From positions 806,001 to 870,000 of the forward strand of contig NZ_JALKBF010000001.1 of the NCBI RefSeq assembly GCF_023016085.1: a DNA stretch of 64,000 nucleotides. Reading direction: 5' to 3'. The notes below the pieces were generated by a model. It searched no databases, was not told where the DNA came from, and saw only the letters and a list, made by a program, of their open reading frames with translations. Source of the DNA: Aliiroseovarius sp. F47248L (GTDB taxonomy: Bacteria; Pseudomonadota; Alphaproteobacteria; Rhodobacterales; Rhodobacteraceae). The translations under genes and the position numbers were made by a program. Shown here piece by piece: positions 28,783 through 38,731 of this stretch (its first letter is position 1; the number at the start of each line of letters is the position of its first letter).

Positions 28783-29850
28783 ATGACCGCCTCTGACCCC
28801 CTGAACGCTCCGGACCCGACGCTGCGCCCCGCGCCGCGCCCGGAGGACGCGGAAGATACCAACCGCGCCCTACGTCCGCAAACGCTGGTCGATTTCATCG
28901 GGCAGGCCGAGGCGCGGGCCAATCTGCGCATCTTCATCGAAAGTGCGCGCAAGCGTGGCGAGGCGATGGACCATGTGCTGTTTCATGGCCCTCCGGGGCT
29001 TGGCAAAACCACGTTGGCCCAGATCATGGCGCGTGAATTGGGAGTGAACTTCCGCATGACCTCTGGCCCGGTGCTCGCCAAGGCCGGCGATCTGGCGGCG
29101 ATCCTGACCAATCTGGAAGCCAATGACGTGTTGTTCATTGACGAAATTCACAGGCTCAATCCGGTGGTCGAGGAAGTGCTTTATCCCGCGCTGGAAGATT
29201 TCGAACTGGATCTGGTGATCGGCGAAGGGCCTGCGGCCCGCACCGTGCGGATCGAATTACAACCCTTCACGCTGGTCGGGGCAACGACGCGGTTGGGCCT
29301 TCTGACCACGCCGCTGCGCGATCGCTTCGGTATTCCTGTGCGGCTGCAATTTTATTCGGTCGATGAGTTGCACGAGATCGTGACCCGCAACGCCGTCAAA
29401 CTGGGCGCACCTGCCGACGAAGATGGCGCGCGCGAGATTGCCAAACGCGCTCGTGGCACACCGCGCATCGCCGGGCGGCTGTTGCGCCGCGTCGTTGATT
29501 TCGCGGTGGTCGAAGGCGACGGGCGGATCACCCGCGACCTCGCCGACAACGCGCTGACGCGCTTGGGCGTTGATCATCTGGGGTTGGACGGAGCGGATCG
29601 GCGCTATCTTGGCTTGATGGCAGAGCACTACGGCGGTGGCCCGGTGGGCATAGAAACCCTGTCCGCCGCTCTGTCCGAAAGCCGCGATGCGCTGGAAGAA
29701 GTGATCGAGCCGTTCCTTTTGCAACAAGGCTTGATCCAACGCACCCCGCGCGGTCGCATGCTGGGCCAGATTGCATGGCGACATCTCGGACTGACTGCCC
29801 CCGTTTCTCAACCGCGCGGTGCGGGACAAGGACAGCTTTTCGAAGGTTAG
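28783..29850 (+). CDS. ruvB: Holliday junction branch-migration ATPase RuvB
   Basis: The protein has 355 residues. The AAA+ motor has Walker [10 protein letters not shown] (69-77), Walker [10 protein letters not shown], sensor 1 GATTRLG and an arginine-finger region, with a C-terminal winged helix (about 275-335, ending [13 protein letters not shown]). It drives branch migration with RuvA. The first ~25 residues are a Pro-rich, poorly conserved leader. Confidence 0.97.
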   Translation: MTASDPLNAPDPTLRPAPRPEDAEDTNRALRPQTLVDFIGQAEARANLRIFIESARKRGEAMDHVLFHGPPGLGKTTLAQIMARELGVNFRMTSGPVLAKAGDLAAILTNLEANDVLFIDEIHRLNPVVEEVLYPALEDFELDLVIGEGPAARTVRIELQPFTLVGATTRLGLLTTPLRDRFGIPVRLQFYSVDELHEIVTRNAVKLGAPADEDGAREIAKRARGTPRIAGRLLRRVVDFAVVEGDGRITRDLADNALTRLGVDHLGLDGADRRYLGLMAEHYGGGPVGIETLSAALSESRDALEEVIEPFLLQQGLIQRTPRGRMLGQIAWRHLGLTAPVSQPRGAGQGQLFEG

Positions 29851-29906
29851 CCCTTGAAACGCGCGTCCATTTGCGGGACATCACCCCGCAGATCAGGAGA
29901 CGCCAG

Positions 29907-30569
29907 ATGACCGCCCCCCTTATGACCCCCGAAGACGTGACCGCGCATTTCACCCGCGCAAATGGTGACTTCACCTTCGCCCGCTGGGGCCGCCCCATCG
30001 TGCCGGTTGTGTTCGGTGTCGAAGACGCCACGCTTGAGGTCGTCAAAGGCGCGATCGAGGCGGTGGTGACGCTGGCCGGTCACAAGATGGCCGAGACTGA
30101 CCCGGAACTGGGCGCGAACCTGATGGTGTTCTTCTTCCGCGACTGGGACGAGTTGCTGGAGGTGCCAAAACTGGGCGAGATGATCCCCGGATTGGAGCCG
30201 CTGGTGGCCCGGCTGAAAGCGGAAAGCGCCACCCAATACCGGGCCTTCCGGTTCGACAAAGACAACGCCATTCAAGCCTGTTTCACCTTTGTCTGCATGC
30301 AAGGCGCGATGGCCGCTCAGCCGGCCGAGACGCTGGCGCTGACCCAAGCTGTGCAAGCGATCCTGCTGTGGGGTGAAGGGGCGTTTTCGACCAAAAGCCC
30401 GCTTGCACTGCTGCCTGATGGCCAGACCATCCTGCGCCCGGAAATCGCCGCGCTGATTGCGGCAGCCTATGATCCGATGCTGCCCGTGGCGGCAGATGAT
30501 GCGTCACATGCGCTCAGAATCTTTGCGCGGATGCAGGTGGGTGGTCCCGCTGCCACCACATTGCACTAA
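29907..30569 (+). CDS. Conserved protein of unknown function between ruvB and thpR
   Basis: The protein has 220 residues from the ATG at 29907 (AGGAGA at 6 bases); the upstream frame overlapping ruvB is discarded. I do not recognise the family. The sequence looks like a soluble alpha/beta protein without a signal peptide (NGDFTFARWGRPIVPVVFG, then LMVFFFRDWDELL, then FVCMQGAMA). Its stop codon abuts the thpR ATG with no spacer, which implies coupling. It is embedded in a repair and envelope gene block, but no function follows from that. Confidence 0.75.
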   Translation: MTAPLMTPEDVTAHFTRANGDFTFARWGRPIVPVVFGVEDATLEVVKGAIEAVVTLAGHKMAETDPELGANLMVFFFRDWDELLEVPKLGEMIPGLEPLVARLKAESATQYRAFRFDKDNAIQACFTFVCMQGAMAAQPAETLALTQAVQAILLWGEGAFSTKSPLALLPDGQTILRPEIAALIAAAYDPMLPVAADDASHALRIFARMQVGGPAATTLH

Positions 30570-31106
30570 ATGCGCTGCTTTCTGGCCCTTCCCGTGCCGG
30601 ACGATCTGGCCGCGCAACTCGCCGGGGTTGCGAGCCGGCTCAAGGTCGGGCGACCACTACCTGAGGAAAACATCCACCTGACGCTGGTGTTTCTGGATGA
30701 ACAACCACTCGACGCGCTCGAAGACCTGAACGCGGAGTTAGAGGTCTTGCACGCTCCGCCCGCGACCGTTGATCTGGCGGGGCTGACGACCATGGGCGGG
30801 GCCGTGCCATCCGTTCTGGCGATAAAGGCCGATGGTGTGGACGCGCTGCACAAACAGGTGCGACAGGCGGTGCGCCGCGCCGGGATCACATTGCCCCATC
30901 GGCGGTTTCGCGGGCATGTGACGCTGGCCCGTCTGCCCCGCTCGCCCACGGCCAATGACATGTCCGCGTTGGGCCGTGCGCTGGAAGCCCACGGCGCGAT
31001 CCGATATCCGACCGTAACGCTCGACACCCTATCGCTTTATCGGTCTGACCTGCGCCCGGAAGGCCCGCGATATGAGCGGTTGGCAGACTATCCCCTTCGC
31101 GGCTAG
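30570..31106 (+). CDS. thpR: RNA 2',3'-cyclic phosphodiesterase (LigT/ThpR)
   Basis: This 178-residue 2H-phosphoesterase has both catalytic His-x-Thr-x motifs, HLTL at 36-39 and HVTL at 116-119. Family members hydrolyse 2',3'-cyclic phosphate RNA ends and can ligate tRNA halves in vitro. The start codon follows the preceding stop directly. ybgC begins 30 bases downstream. Confidence 0.92.
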   Translation: MRCFLALPVPDDLAAQLAGVASRLKVGRPLPEENIHLTLVFLDEQPLDALEDLNAELEVLHAPPATVDLAGLTTMGGAVPSVLAIKADGVDALHKQVRQAVRRAGITLPHRRFRGHVTLARLPRSPTANDMSALGRALEAHGAIRYPTVTLDTLSLYRSDLRPEGPRYERLADYPLRG

Positions 31107-31136
31107 GGTCGGGGCGAGCAAAACCACGAGGCCTTG

Positions 31137-31520
31137 ATGCACCACTTCCCTATCCGCGTTTACTATGAAGACACCGACATGGCCGGGATCGTCTATTACG
31201 CCAATTACCTGCGCTATATCGAACGCGCGCGGTCCGATTGGGTGCGCGAGATCGGGGTTGACCAGAACGCGATGCGCGAAGACGGGCTGGTGTTCGCGGT
31301 GCGCCGGGTCGAAGCGGACTATCTGTCATCGGCGCGTTTTGACGAAGAGTTGCAGGTTGAAACATCTGTTCAGCAGGTCACAGGCGCGCGGCTTGTGATG
31401 GAGCAGGTGGTCAAACGCGGCGAAGAGCGTTTGTTTGAAGCCCTTGTCACCATCGTCTGCGTGTCGGACACCGGCCAACCCGCCCGGCTTCCGGCAAATA
31501 TCCGCCGTTTGGTCCACTGA
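31137..31520 (+). CDS. ybgC: Tol-Pal-associated acyl-CoA thioesterase YbgC
   Basis: This 127-residue hot-dog-fold thioesterase carries the 4-hydroxybenzoyl-CoA-thioesterase-type signature EDTDMAGIVYYANYL with catalytic Asp14. I prefer the ATG at 31137 over the adjacent TTG. YbgC genes open tol-pal operons across Proteobacteria and the protein acts on acyl-CoA or acyl-ACP close to phospholipid synthesis. tolQ starts 110 bases downstream. Confidence 0.92.
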   Translation: MHHFPIRVYYEDTDMAGIVYYANYLRYIERARSDWVREIGVDQNAMREDGLVFAVRRVEADYLSSARFDEELQVETSVQQVTGARLVMEQVVKRGEERLFEALVTIVCVSDTGQPARLPANIRRLVH

Positions 31521-31630
31521 CCCCACGACTTTCATGCCGATGACGCGGTTTTGATGGCATTCCCCGTGGCAATCCGCTATGAAACGTGCAGATAAGCTGC
31601 CCAAAGAGGTGGCGGTACAGAGGCAGACAT

Positions 31631-32326
31631 ATGGAAACGGAAACGCTTCAGGCGGCGGCGGAGATCGATTTCTCCTTCTTCGCTCTTTTTCTTCGCGCGA
31701 CATTCACGGTCAAGCTGGTGATGCTGCTTTTGATTGCAGCCTCCATCTGGTCGTGGGCAATCATCATTACAAAACATATGGCCTTTCGCCGTGCCCGCAC
31801 GGACGCCGAGGCTTTCGACCGCAAGTTCTGGTCGGGTGAACCATTGGACGAGCTGTTTGACCAGATCGGCCCAACGCCCGAGGGATCGGCGGAAAAGGTC
31901 TTTTCCTCCGGCATGCTGGAATGGCGGCGCAGTCACCGCGCCGATGGCGGGCTGATCGCCAACGCACAATCGCGCATTGACCGGTCGATGGACGTGGCGA
32001 TTGCAAAACAAGGCGAAGAACTGAACAAGGGGCTGAGCTTTCTGGCAACTGTTGCGTCGACCGCGCCTTTCGTGGGTCTGTTCGGTACCGTCTGGGGCAT
32101 CATGCACGCCTTTGTCGAGATTGCGCAGCAGCAAAACACCAACCTGGCCGTTGTCGCCCCTGGTATTGCCGAGGCGCTTCTGGCCACCGGTCTGGGCCTT
32201 CTGGCCGCCATTCCGGCGGCTGTGTTTTACAACAAGCTAAGCGTGGACAGCGACAATATCCTTGCGGGCTATGAAGCCTTCGCGGACGAGTTCGCCACCA
32301 TCCTCAGCCGTCAGCTGGACAGCTGA
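31631..32326 (+). CDS. tolQ: TolQ, proton-channel subunit of the Tol-Pal system
   Basis: The protein has 231 residues from the ATG at 31631, preceded by GAGG. Three membrane helices are visible (about 20-42, 135-160 and 170-195), with a large cytoplasmic loop between the first two, as in the ExbB/MotA family. Landmarks are FLATVASTAPFVGLFGTVWG and AEALLATGLGLLAAIPA. With TolR it harvests the proton gradient to drive TolA during cell constriction. tolR begins one base after its stop. Confidence 0.97.
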   Translation: METETLQAAAEIDFSFFALFLRATFTVKLVMLLLIAASIWSWAIIITKHMAFRRARTDAEAFDRKFWSGEPLDELFDQIGPTPEGSAEKVFSSGMLEWRRSHRADGGLIANAQSRIDRSMDVAIAKQGEELNKGLSFLATVASTAPFVGLFGTVWGIMHAFVEIAQQQNTNLAVVAPGIAEALLATGLGLLAAIPAAVFYNKLSVDSDNILAGYEAFADEFATILSRQLDS

Positions 32327-32327
32327 T

Positions 32328-32810
32328 ATGGCTGCTGGTGTGCAACAAAGCGGGGGTGCGGATCGCCGCGCCCGGCGCGGGCGGCGTCGCGGCAAGCATC
32401 GCCGCGTGATGGCCGAGATCAACATTACACCGTTCGTGGACGTAATGCTGGTGCTGCTGATCATCTTCATGGTCGCGGCACCCTTGATGGTTGTCGGTGT
32501 GCCGGTGGAACTGTCCAAGACCGCCGCCAAATCGCTGGATGCGCCCGAGGAAGAACCGCTGGCGATCACCATTACCGAAGAAGGTCAGATTTTTCTGCAA
32601 ACCACCGAGATTGCGCGCGATGAGCTGATCACCAAGCTGCGCGCGGTGGCCGCTGAACGCTCGGACAACAAGGTGTTTCTGCGCGCGGATGGGCAGGTTG
32701 CATGGGACGCGATTGCCCAAATCATGGGTGCGCTGAACGCGGCTGGCTTCACCTCGATCGGGTTTGTGACCGAAGGTGGCGGGCCAAGTCTGACCGGCAC
32801 GGACAACTAG
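32328..32810 (+). CDS. tolR: TolR, proton-channel subunit of the Tol-Pal system
   Basis: The protein has 160 residues from the ATG at 32328; the longer open frame overlaps tolQ. An Arg-rich cytoplasmic N-terminus (RRARRGRRRGKHRR) precedes the single membrane helix with the proton-carrying Asp38 in TPFVDVMLVLLIIFM. A periplasmic ExbD/TolR domain follows, and a short Gly-rich tail ends the protein. Confidence 0.97.
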   Translation: MAAGVQQSGGADRRARRGRRRGKHRRVMAEINITPFVDVMLVLLIIFMVAAPLMVVGVPVELSKTAAKSLDAPEEEPLAITITEEGQIFLQTTEIARDELITKLRAVAAERSDNKVFLRADGQVAWDAIAQIMGALNAAGFTSIGFVTEGGGPSLTGTDN

Positions 32811-32819
32811 GGCAGGGTC

Positions 32820-33881
32820 ATGCGCAGAGGTCTTTACATCTCGGCATCTGTTCACGGGATCCTGATCCTGTGGGTGCTTTTCGGCGGGGCTTTCAACTGG
32901 TCCAGAGACGAAGAGCTTGTGCAGGTGTCCGATGTCTCGATCATCTCGGAAGACGAATTTGCGGCGTTAAGTGCGCCGCGTGGCGAGGCCGCGACAGAAG
33001 GCGACACGCCCCCCGCACCGCGCCCGACGCCCGAGCCTGCGCCAGAACCAGCCCCCGAACCGGAACCCGCACCAGAGCCGGAGCCGGCCCCTGAACCCGA
33101 ACCCGCGCCTGAACCTGAACCCGAGCCGGAACCCGTCCCCGAGCCGGAAACGGCCCCCCCCGCGCCCGCGCCGCGCGTAGCCCCGACCCCTGCGCCGGAA
33201 CCCGAAACGCCGGTTGAGGAAGCACCCGAGGTGGTTGAAGCACCAGAGCCGTCGCCCGAGCCGACACCAGAGCCCCTGCCCGAGGAAGTTACGCCGACCG
33301 CACCGCCTGAGGCATCGACTGAAATCGTGACCGAGGCTGAAGAGCTGGTGGAAGATCCATCGCTGGCCCCCGCGACCTCGTCGCGCCCCAAAACACGCCC
33401 AAGCCGCCCCGCGCCCGTGGAAACAGCGGAACCGGAAACGCCGGTCGAGACGCCCACCGAAGCCCCGACACCTGCCAACAACGCCGCCGCAGTGGCCGCT
33501 GCCGTGGCGGATCAGGTCGCGGGCGGTGAAACCGATACGCCCACGCAGGATGTGCCAGAAGGCCCGCCACTTACCCGAGGCGAAAAGGACGGGTTGCGCG
33601 TGGCGGTCAGCCGCTGCTGGAACCTTGGGTCAAGCTCGACCGATGCGATGTCCACAACAGTGGTTGTTATGGTCGCAATGAGCCGCGATGGAAGGCCTGA
33701 AAACATCCGGATGGATTCTTGGGAAGGCCCGTCCGAGGCCGCAGCGAACACGGCATTCCAAGCGGCCCGGCGCGCGATAATCCGCTGCGGTGCAAATGGG
33801 TTTGACCTGCCCGCCGAGAAATATGGCCAGTGGCAGGACATTGAAATGACCTTCAATCCTGAGAACATGAGGATCAAATGA
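32820..33881 (+). CDS. tolA: TolA, envelope-spanning subunit of the Tol-Pal system (TonB-like architecture)
   Basis: The protein has 353 residues. One N-terminal membrane helix (about 8-24) carries the conserved Ser-His pair that contacts TolQR ([18 protein letters not shown]). A long Pro/Glu-rich linker (about 65-235) follows, built from EP-type repeats where enteric TolA has an Ala/Lys helix. The C-terminal domain (about 255-353; REGKD-like region then SRCWNLGSS) binds Pal and TolB. Its stop overlaps the cutC start by 4 bases, which is unusual (see findings). Confidence 0.93.
   Translation: MRRGLYISASVHGILILWVLFGGAFNWSRDEELVQVSDVSIISEDEFAALSAPRGEAATEGDTPPAPRPTPEPAPEPAPEPEPAPEPEPAPEPEPAPEPEPEPEPVPEPETAPPAPAPRVAPTPAPEPETPVEEAPEVVEAPEPSPEPTPEPLPEEVTPTAPPEASTEIVTEAEELVEDPSLAPATSSRPKTRPSRPAPVETAEPETPVETPTEAPTPANNAAAVAAAVADQVAGGETDTPTQDVPEGPPLTRGEKDGLRVAVSRCWNLGSSSTDAMSTTVVVMVAMSRDGRPENIRMDSWEGPSEAAANTAFQAARRAIIRCGANGFDLPAEKYGQWQDIEMTFNPENMRIK
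33019..33174 (+). repeat. Tandem Glu-Pro codon repeats in tolA
   Basis: Short GC-rich units encoding EP, APEP and EPEP are repeated roughly twenty times with third-base variation. They form a rigid polyproline-like rod spanning the periplasm. Length may vary between strains through slippage or recombination. Confidence 0.8.
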
Positions 33882-34594
33882 CGCCTCGGACGCTCGAAAT
33901 ATGTGTCGACACCATCGACGGGGCCATCGCAGCACAAGTCGGCGGTGCTGATCGGATCGAGCTGTGCGCGGCGCTGTCTGAAGGCGGGCTGACACCTACT
34001 GCTGGGCTGATGGTGGCTGCATCGCGGCTGGATGTGCCGTGCTATGCGATGATCCGTCCACGCTCGGGCTTGTTTGTTTATTCTGAGGCCGATGTGCAAG
34101 TGATGCTGGATGACATCGCAGCGGTGAAAGAGGCTGATCTGGCCGGAGTGGTGCTTGGGGCGCAAAAGCTCGATGGCACGTTGGATACCGCTGTGCTTGG
34201 CCGCTTGTTGGCCGCTGCCGAAGGTTTGGGCGCAACACTCCATCGGGTGATCGACGTCGTGCCGGACCCACTGGCCGCGCTGGATCAAGCCATTGCGCTT
34301 GGGTTCGAGCGTGTGTTGACCTCAGGCGGGGCATTGGCAGCCGTGGATGGGGCAGAAAAGATCCGTGCTATGGTCCGTCACGCCGCCGGGCGTATCGCCA
34401 TCATGCCAGGCAGCGGGCTGACAGAAGACAATATATCTGATTTCGTGGCGCAGACAGGTGTTCATGAGGTTCATGCCTCCTGCGCTGTGGCGGTAACGGG
34501 AGAGGAGAGTTTTTCAAATTTCTCCCCTGCCGGTGGCCGCAAGGAAACGTGTAAGAACCGGGTGAAACAAATGAAGAGGGAATTGGTCGGATGA
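33878..34594 (+). CDS. cutC: CutC-family TIM-barrel protein inside the tol operon
   Basis: The protein has 238 residues. The family signatures are present: [46 protein letters not shown] and HASCA near the end. CutC was first described in copper homeostasis of Escherichia coli, but its copper role has been disputed and its enzymatic activity is unknown. Its ATG overlaps the tolA stop and its stop overlaps the tolB ATG, each by 4 bases (ATGA). It is therefore translated in strict coupling with the Tol proteins. No signal peptide is present, so it is cytoplasmic. Confidence 0.93.
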   Translation: MTPRTLEICVDTIDGAIAAQVGGADRIELCAALSEGGLTPTAGLMVAASRLDVPCYAMIRPRSGLFVYSEADVQVMLDDIAAVKEADLAGVVLGAQKLDGTLDTAVLGRLLAAAEGLGATLHRVIDVVPDPLAALDQAIALGFERVLTSGGALAAVDGAEKIRAMVRHAAGRIAIMPGSGLTEDNISDFVAQTGVHEVHASCAVAVTGEESFSNFSPAGGRKETCKNRVKQMKRELVG

Positions 34595-35955
34595 GCGTGA
34601 AACTCAAGAAACTGATCCTCGGACGATCGATCGGGGCGGTCATGGCCGTTCTGATCGCCATGACCATAAGCGTTCTGGGGCTGGCACGTCCGGCCCAGGC
34701 GCAAGGGCCGTTGCGGATCGAAATCACCGATGGCGTGATCGAACCCTTGCCCTTTGCGGTGCCTGATTTTCAGGCCGAGAACGGGGCGGCGGCGGAATAT
34801 GCACGCTCCATCGCGCGAGTGGTCGCGGCGGATCTGGCAGGGACCGGGCTGTTTCGGGAAATCCCGGCAGACGCGTTCGTGTCGGGCATCACCAGCTTTG
34901 CAAGCCCCGTTGCCTATGCGGATTGGAAGGCGATCAATGCGCAAGCACTGATCACCGGGGCCGTATCGGCGTCCGGCGACAGTCTGAACGTGAAGTTCCG
35001 GGTCTATGACGTGTTTTCCGGCCAACCGCTGGGCGAAGGACTGCAGTTTTCGGGCGCGATCAGTTCGTGGCGACGGGTGGCCCACAAGGTCGCTGACATC
35101 GTTTACAGCCGTATCACCGGCGAAAGCGGGTATTTCGACAGCCGCGTGGTGTTTGTCGCTGAAACCGGCCCGAAGAACGCCAAACGCAAGCGACTGGCGG
35201 TCATGGATTACGACGGGGCGAATGTGCAGTATCTGACCGATAGTTCGGCACTGGTGCTGGCTCCAAGGTTCTCGCCCACTGGCGACAAGGTGCTTTACAC
35301 CAGTTATGAGACTGGCTTCCCGCAGGTCTATGTGCTGGATGTGGCCACGGTTGGGCGTCAGGCTCTGTCGCAGCAGCAAGGCACGATGACCTTTGCGCCG
35401 CGCTTTTCGCCCGATGGCCGGACGATTGTCTATTCGCTGTCGGCAGGCGGCAACACGGACATCTATGCGATGGACATCAATGGTGGCAATCCACGTCGCC
35501 TAACCTCGACCCCGTCGATCGAAACGGCTCCCAGCTTCTCGCCCGATGGCAGCCAGATCGTTTTTGAAAGCGACCGCTCGGGCACGCCGCAGCTTTATGT
35601 CATGCCCGCGGGCGGGGGCGAGGCGACGCGGATCAGCTTCGGGCAGGGCCGCTATGGCACCCCGGTCTGGTCGCCGCGGGGCGATCTGATCGCCTTCACC
35701 AAGCAAAACGCGGGCCGGTTCCATATCGGTGTCATGCGCACGGACGGATCCGAAGAACGTCTGTTGACCGCTTCCTTCCTGGATGAAGGGCCAACCTGGG
35801 CGCCGAATGGACGTGTGATCATGTTCACCCGTGAAAGCCAAGGGGCGTCTGGCGCACCATCGCTGTATTCTGTCGACATCTCGGGCCGCAACCTGCGCCG
35901 GGTGGTGACAGAAGGCGCGGCGTCTGACCCCGCATGGTCGCCGCTTTTGAAATAA
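34591..35955 (+). CDS. tolB: TolB, periplasmic beta-propeller of the Tol-Pal system
   Basis: This 454-residue protein has a signal peptide (hydrophobic core near residues 17-32, cleavage at AQAQG), an N-terminal alpha/beta domain (about 40-165) and a six-bladed propeller. The blades show the repeated PRFSPxGxxxxY / [14 protein letters not shown] motif (TolB/WD40-like). It binds Pal and TolA. The start codon lies inside the cutC stop overlap, so it depends on cutC translation. Confidence 0.97.
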   Translation: MSVKLKKLILGRSIGAVMAVLIAMTISVLGLARPAQAQGPLRIEITDGVIEPLPFAVPDFQAENGAAAEYARSIARVVAADLAGTGLFREIPADAFVSGITSFASPVAYADWKAINAQALITGAVSASGDSLNVKFRVYDVFSGQPLGEGLQFSGAISSWRRVAHKVADIVYSRITGESGYFDSRVVFVAETGPKNAKRKRLAVMDYDGANVQYLTDSSALVLAPRFSPTGDKVLYTSYETGFPQVYVLDVATVGRQALSQQQGTMTFAPRFSPDGRTIVYSLSAGGNTDIYAMDINGGNPRRLTSTPSIETAPSFSPDGSQIVFESDRSGTPQLYVMPAGGGEATRISFGQGRYGTPVWSPRGDLIAFTKQNAGRFHIGVMRTDGSEERLLTASFLDEGPTWAPNGRVIMFTRESQGASGAPSLYSVDISGRNLRRVVTEGAASDPAWSPLLK

Positions 35956-36005
35956 GCGCAATATTGCGCAGGGATCGGCAAGGGCCAGCAGGCGTGTGCC
36001 GATCC
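35956..36005 (+). other. Two stem-loops between tolB and pal
   Basis: A perfect 14-base palindrome GCGCAATATTGCGC (35956-35969) starts at the first base after the tolB stop. A 9-bp stem (35972-35980 with 35997-36005) follows it. No long T run follows. They could cause partial termination or protect the upstream mRNA 3' end. Confidence 0.5.
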
Positions 36006-36114
36006 GTTTCCAAACAGCTTTTTTGCTGCTAGGATTACGCCAACGAGCAACAGTTTGCCTGCCCGGACACATCAGACACAGCGGCACGCGAGAAAAATGG
36101 ACACAGGAACGATC

Positions 36115-36621
36115 ATGAAACGTATTGCAATTGCTACGCTGGTTGTGGGCGCGCTGGCGCTTTCGGCTTGCTCTAAGAACCGCCTTGGCGATCAGTATGG
36201 CGCAAACGGCGCGTCTGGCGACTTCGTTGCGGGCAGCCCCTCTGACCCCCGTTCACCTGCTTACTTCCAGCAAACCATCGGGGATCGTGTGCTGTTTGCG
36301 GTGGATCAATCCTCGCTCAGCCCGGAAGGCATTGACCTTCTGACCAAACAGTCGGCGTGGTTGATGGAAAACACCGCCTATACAGCCGTGATCGAAGGAC
36401 ACGCGGATGAACAGGGCACGCGGGAGTACAACCTTGCTCTGGGCGCTCGTCGCGCGTCTGCAGTTCAGAACTTTCTGATCGAACGCGGCGTTGCGCCGAA
36501 CCGGTTGCAGACCGTCAGCTATGGCAAAGAACGCCCGCTTGAAATCTGCTCGGACGAGCTTTGCTATGCCAAGAACCGCCGTGCAGTGACCGTTCTGGCC
36601 GCCGGTGCGGCCACAAGCTGA
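36115..36621 (+). CDS. pal: Pal, peptidoglycan-associated outer-membrane lipoprotein
   Basis: The protein has 168 residues from the ATG at 36115 (AGGA at 6 bases), with a lipoprotein signal ending at lipobox LSAC (Cys20). The OmpA-like C-terminal domain has the peptidoglycan-binding motif EGHADEQGTREYNLALGARR, in which Asp and Arg bind diaminopimelate. It anchors the outer membrane to the wall and is relocated by TolQRA-TolB at division. cpoB follows after 26 bases. Confidence 0.97.
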   Translation: MKRIAIATLVVGALALSACSKNRLGDQYGANGASGDFVAGSPSDPRSPAYFQQTIGDRVLFAVDQSSLSPEGIDLLTKQSAWLMENTAYTAVIEGHADEQGTREYNLALGARRASAVQNFLIERGVAPNRLQTVSYGKERPLEICSDELCYAKNRRAVTVLAAGAATS

Positions 36622-36647
36622 ACTCTGACCGTTTGAAGGAGCGTCCC

Positions 36648-37481
36648 ATGTCGCCTTTCCCCCGGCTATCTGCCGTTGCCCTGTCTGTATCCATCGCGCT
36701 GGTGTCCCCAGTTTTGGCACAGGATCGGGCGCAGTCACTTGCCGATATCCGGCAGGAACTGTCGATGCTGTATGTCGAAGTCCAAAAGCTGAAGACAGAG
36801 CTGTCCACCACCGGCGCGGGCAGCATTGCGACGGGCTCTGGCGGTCTGACTGAACGCGTCGCGACCATCGAAAGCGAATTGTCACGACTGACCGGGCAGA
36901 CCGAACAGCTTCAGTTCCGCATCGACTCGATCGTCAAAGACGGCACCAATCGCATTGGTGATCTGGAGTTCCGTTTGGTCGAGCTGGAAGGCGGTGATGT
37001 CACCAAGCTGGGTGAAACTTCGACTTTGGGCGGCGGCGAAGTTCCAGCAGCCCCAGTTACGGCCCCCGCACCGGCTCAACCGCTGACAACCGAGTTGGCC
37101 GTGGGTGAAAAGCAGGATTTTGAAGCTGCGGGTGCTGCGCTTGAGGCGGGTGAATTCGAAGAAGCCGCCACCCTTTATGCGACATTCATCGAAACCTATC
37201 CCGGTGGTCCGTTGACCGCCGAAGCGCATTTCCAACGTGGTGAGGCATTGACCGGGCTGGGTGATATCAAGTCTGCTGCGCGGTCTTATCTGAACTCTTT
37301 TTCCGGCGCACCCAACAGTGACCGCGCACCTGACGCGCTGTTCCGGCTGGGCAATGCGCTGGGCGCGTTGGGACAAATCTCGGAAGCCTGTGCAACACTG
37401 GCCGAGGTGGGCAAACGCTTTCCCGGCACCCCTGCGGTCGAAGATGCCGTTGCAACTCGCGCAAGCCTCGGGTGCCAATGA
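36648..37481 (+). CDS. cpoB: CpoB/YbgF, Tol-Pal-associated TPR protein
   Basis: The protein has 277 residues from the ATG at 36648 (AAGGAG). A signal peptide (cleavage after VLAQ) is followed by a coiled-coil segment (about 30-115), a Pro/Ala linker and C-terminal tetratricopeptide repeats (about 150-275, AAALEAGEFEEAATLYATFI). CpoB coordinates outer-membrane constriction with peptidoglycan synthesis. Its stop overlaps the tilS start by 4 bases. Confidence 0.93.
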   Translation: MSPFPRLSAVALSVSIALVSPVLAQDRAQSLADIRQELSMLYVEVQKLKTELSTTGAGSIATGSGGLTERVATIESELSRLTGQTEQLQFRIDSIVKDGTNRIGDLEFRLVELEGGDVTKLGETSTLGGGEVPAAPVTAPAPAQPLTTELAVGEKQDFEAAGAALEAGEFEEAATLYATFIETYPGGPLTAEAHFQRGEALTGLGDIKSAARSYLNSFSGAPNSDRAPDALFRLGNALGALGQISEACATLAEVGKRFPGTPAVEDAVATRASLGCQ

Positions 37482-38731
37482 CGCCTGAGACGTACATGAC
37501 CCAAGCCCTGAACCGGGTCCGCGCAGGCGGGCCCGTTTTGCGTTTGGGTGTGGCGGTGTCGGGCGGAGGGGACAGTATGGCGTTGCTTTTGCTGGCACAC
37601 GATTGGTGCGCGGAGCAGGGGGCCGAGCTTCTAGCCGCGACCGTCGATCACGGTCTTCGTACTGAGGCAGCGGAAGAAGCCCGTTTCGTGCAGGCCACAT
37701 GCGCCGCTCTGAACCTTCCGCACCGGACATTGAATTGGACTGAACAGCCCGCGGGCAATGTGCAGGATGCCGCCCGACGGGCGCGCTATGGTTTGCTTGC
37801 GGACTGGGCGAAGGACGAACAATTGGATGCGGTTCTGTTGGGCCATACCGCCGATGATCAGGCGGAAACCTTCCTGATGCGATTGGCGCGTGGTTCGGGG
37901 GTCGATGGGCTTTCCGCCATGCGCGACGATTGGTCGGACCGGGGCGTGCAGTGGATGCGGCCGTTGTTGCCGGTCACGCGCGAGGCCTTGCGAGAAGTTC
38001 TGACGACGCGTGGGCAGGCGTGGATCGACGACCCGACAAACGACGACCCAAACTATGATCGGGTCAAAATGCGGCGCGCCTTGCAAGACTTGCCCCAGAT
38101 CGGATTGACGCGCGCGCGGCTGACGGCCACTGCCCATCGCATGTCGCAAGCCCGCGATGCTTTGGCATGGCTAGCCCATGATGCTGCCCGCCGGCTGGCT
38201 GATGTGAAGGGCGGGGATGTGCAGTTTGCCATGCCTGAGTTCACAGGCTTGCCGGATGAAACCCGCCACCGTTTGCTGGCCCATGCGATCAACTATGTTT
38301 CCTCTACCGCTTACCGCCCTCGTTATAATGCATTGCGCGCATTGGAAGACGAGGTGACGGCTGGTCAGACCCGCACCTTGCAAGGCTGTCTGGTCTCACT
38401 CACGGCAGATCGGCTGGTGATCGGGCGCGAATTGCGGGCGGTCAAGACGCTCTCATGCCCACCCGGCGCACCGTGGGACCAGCGGTGGATCATGGATGCA
38501 CCCCAGCTATCTGTTGGATCGAAGCTTCATGTCAGGGCATTGGGCGATGGCATTCAGCTCTGTAAAACGTGGCGGGCGACGGGGCTATCACGCTCGACGC
38601 TTATGACAACGCCGTCACTATGGGCGGGCGAGACGCTTGTTGCCGCCCCATTGGCCGGTTTCGGCGATATTTCTCTGTTAATCCGCGTCCCTGACGCGGA
38701 AGAATTCCGATCAACCATTTTATCGCATTGA
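37478..38731 (+). CDS. tilS: tRNA(Ile)-lysidine synthetase
   Basis: The protein has 417 residues from the ATG at 37478. It modifies C34 of tRNA-Ile2 to lysidine, which changes codon reading from AUG to AUA. The PP-loop SGGGDS (28-33), the [16 protein letters not shown] helix and the [16 protein letters not shown] motif are intact. The C-terminal half is divergent, as is usual in Alphaproteobacteria. It is coupled to cpoB by an ATGA overlap. Confidence 0.95.
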   Translation: MTPETYMTQALNRVRAGGPVLRLGVAVSGGGDSMALLLLAHDWCAEQGAELLAATVDHGLRTEAAEEARFVQATCAALNLPHRTLNWTEQPAGNVQDAARRARYGLLADWAKDEQLDAVLLGHTADDQAETFLMRLARGSGVDGLSAMRDDWSDRGVQWMRPLLPVTREALREVLTTRGQAWIDDPTNDDPNYDRVKMRRALQDLPQIGLTRARLTATAHRMSQARDALAWLAHDAARRLADVKGGDVQFAMPEFTGLPDETRHRLLAHAINYVSSTAYRPRYNALRALEDEVTAGQTRTLQGCLVSLTADRLVIGRELRAVKTLSCPPGAPWDQRWIMDAPQLSVGSKLHVRALGDGIQLCKTWRATGLSRSTLMTTPSLWAGETLVAAPLAGFGDISLLIRVPDAEEFRSTILSH

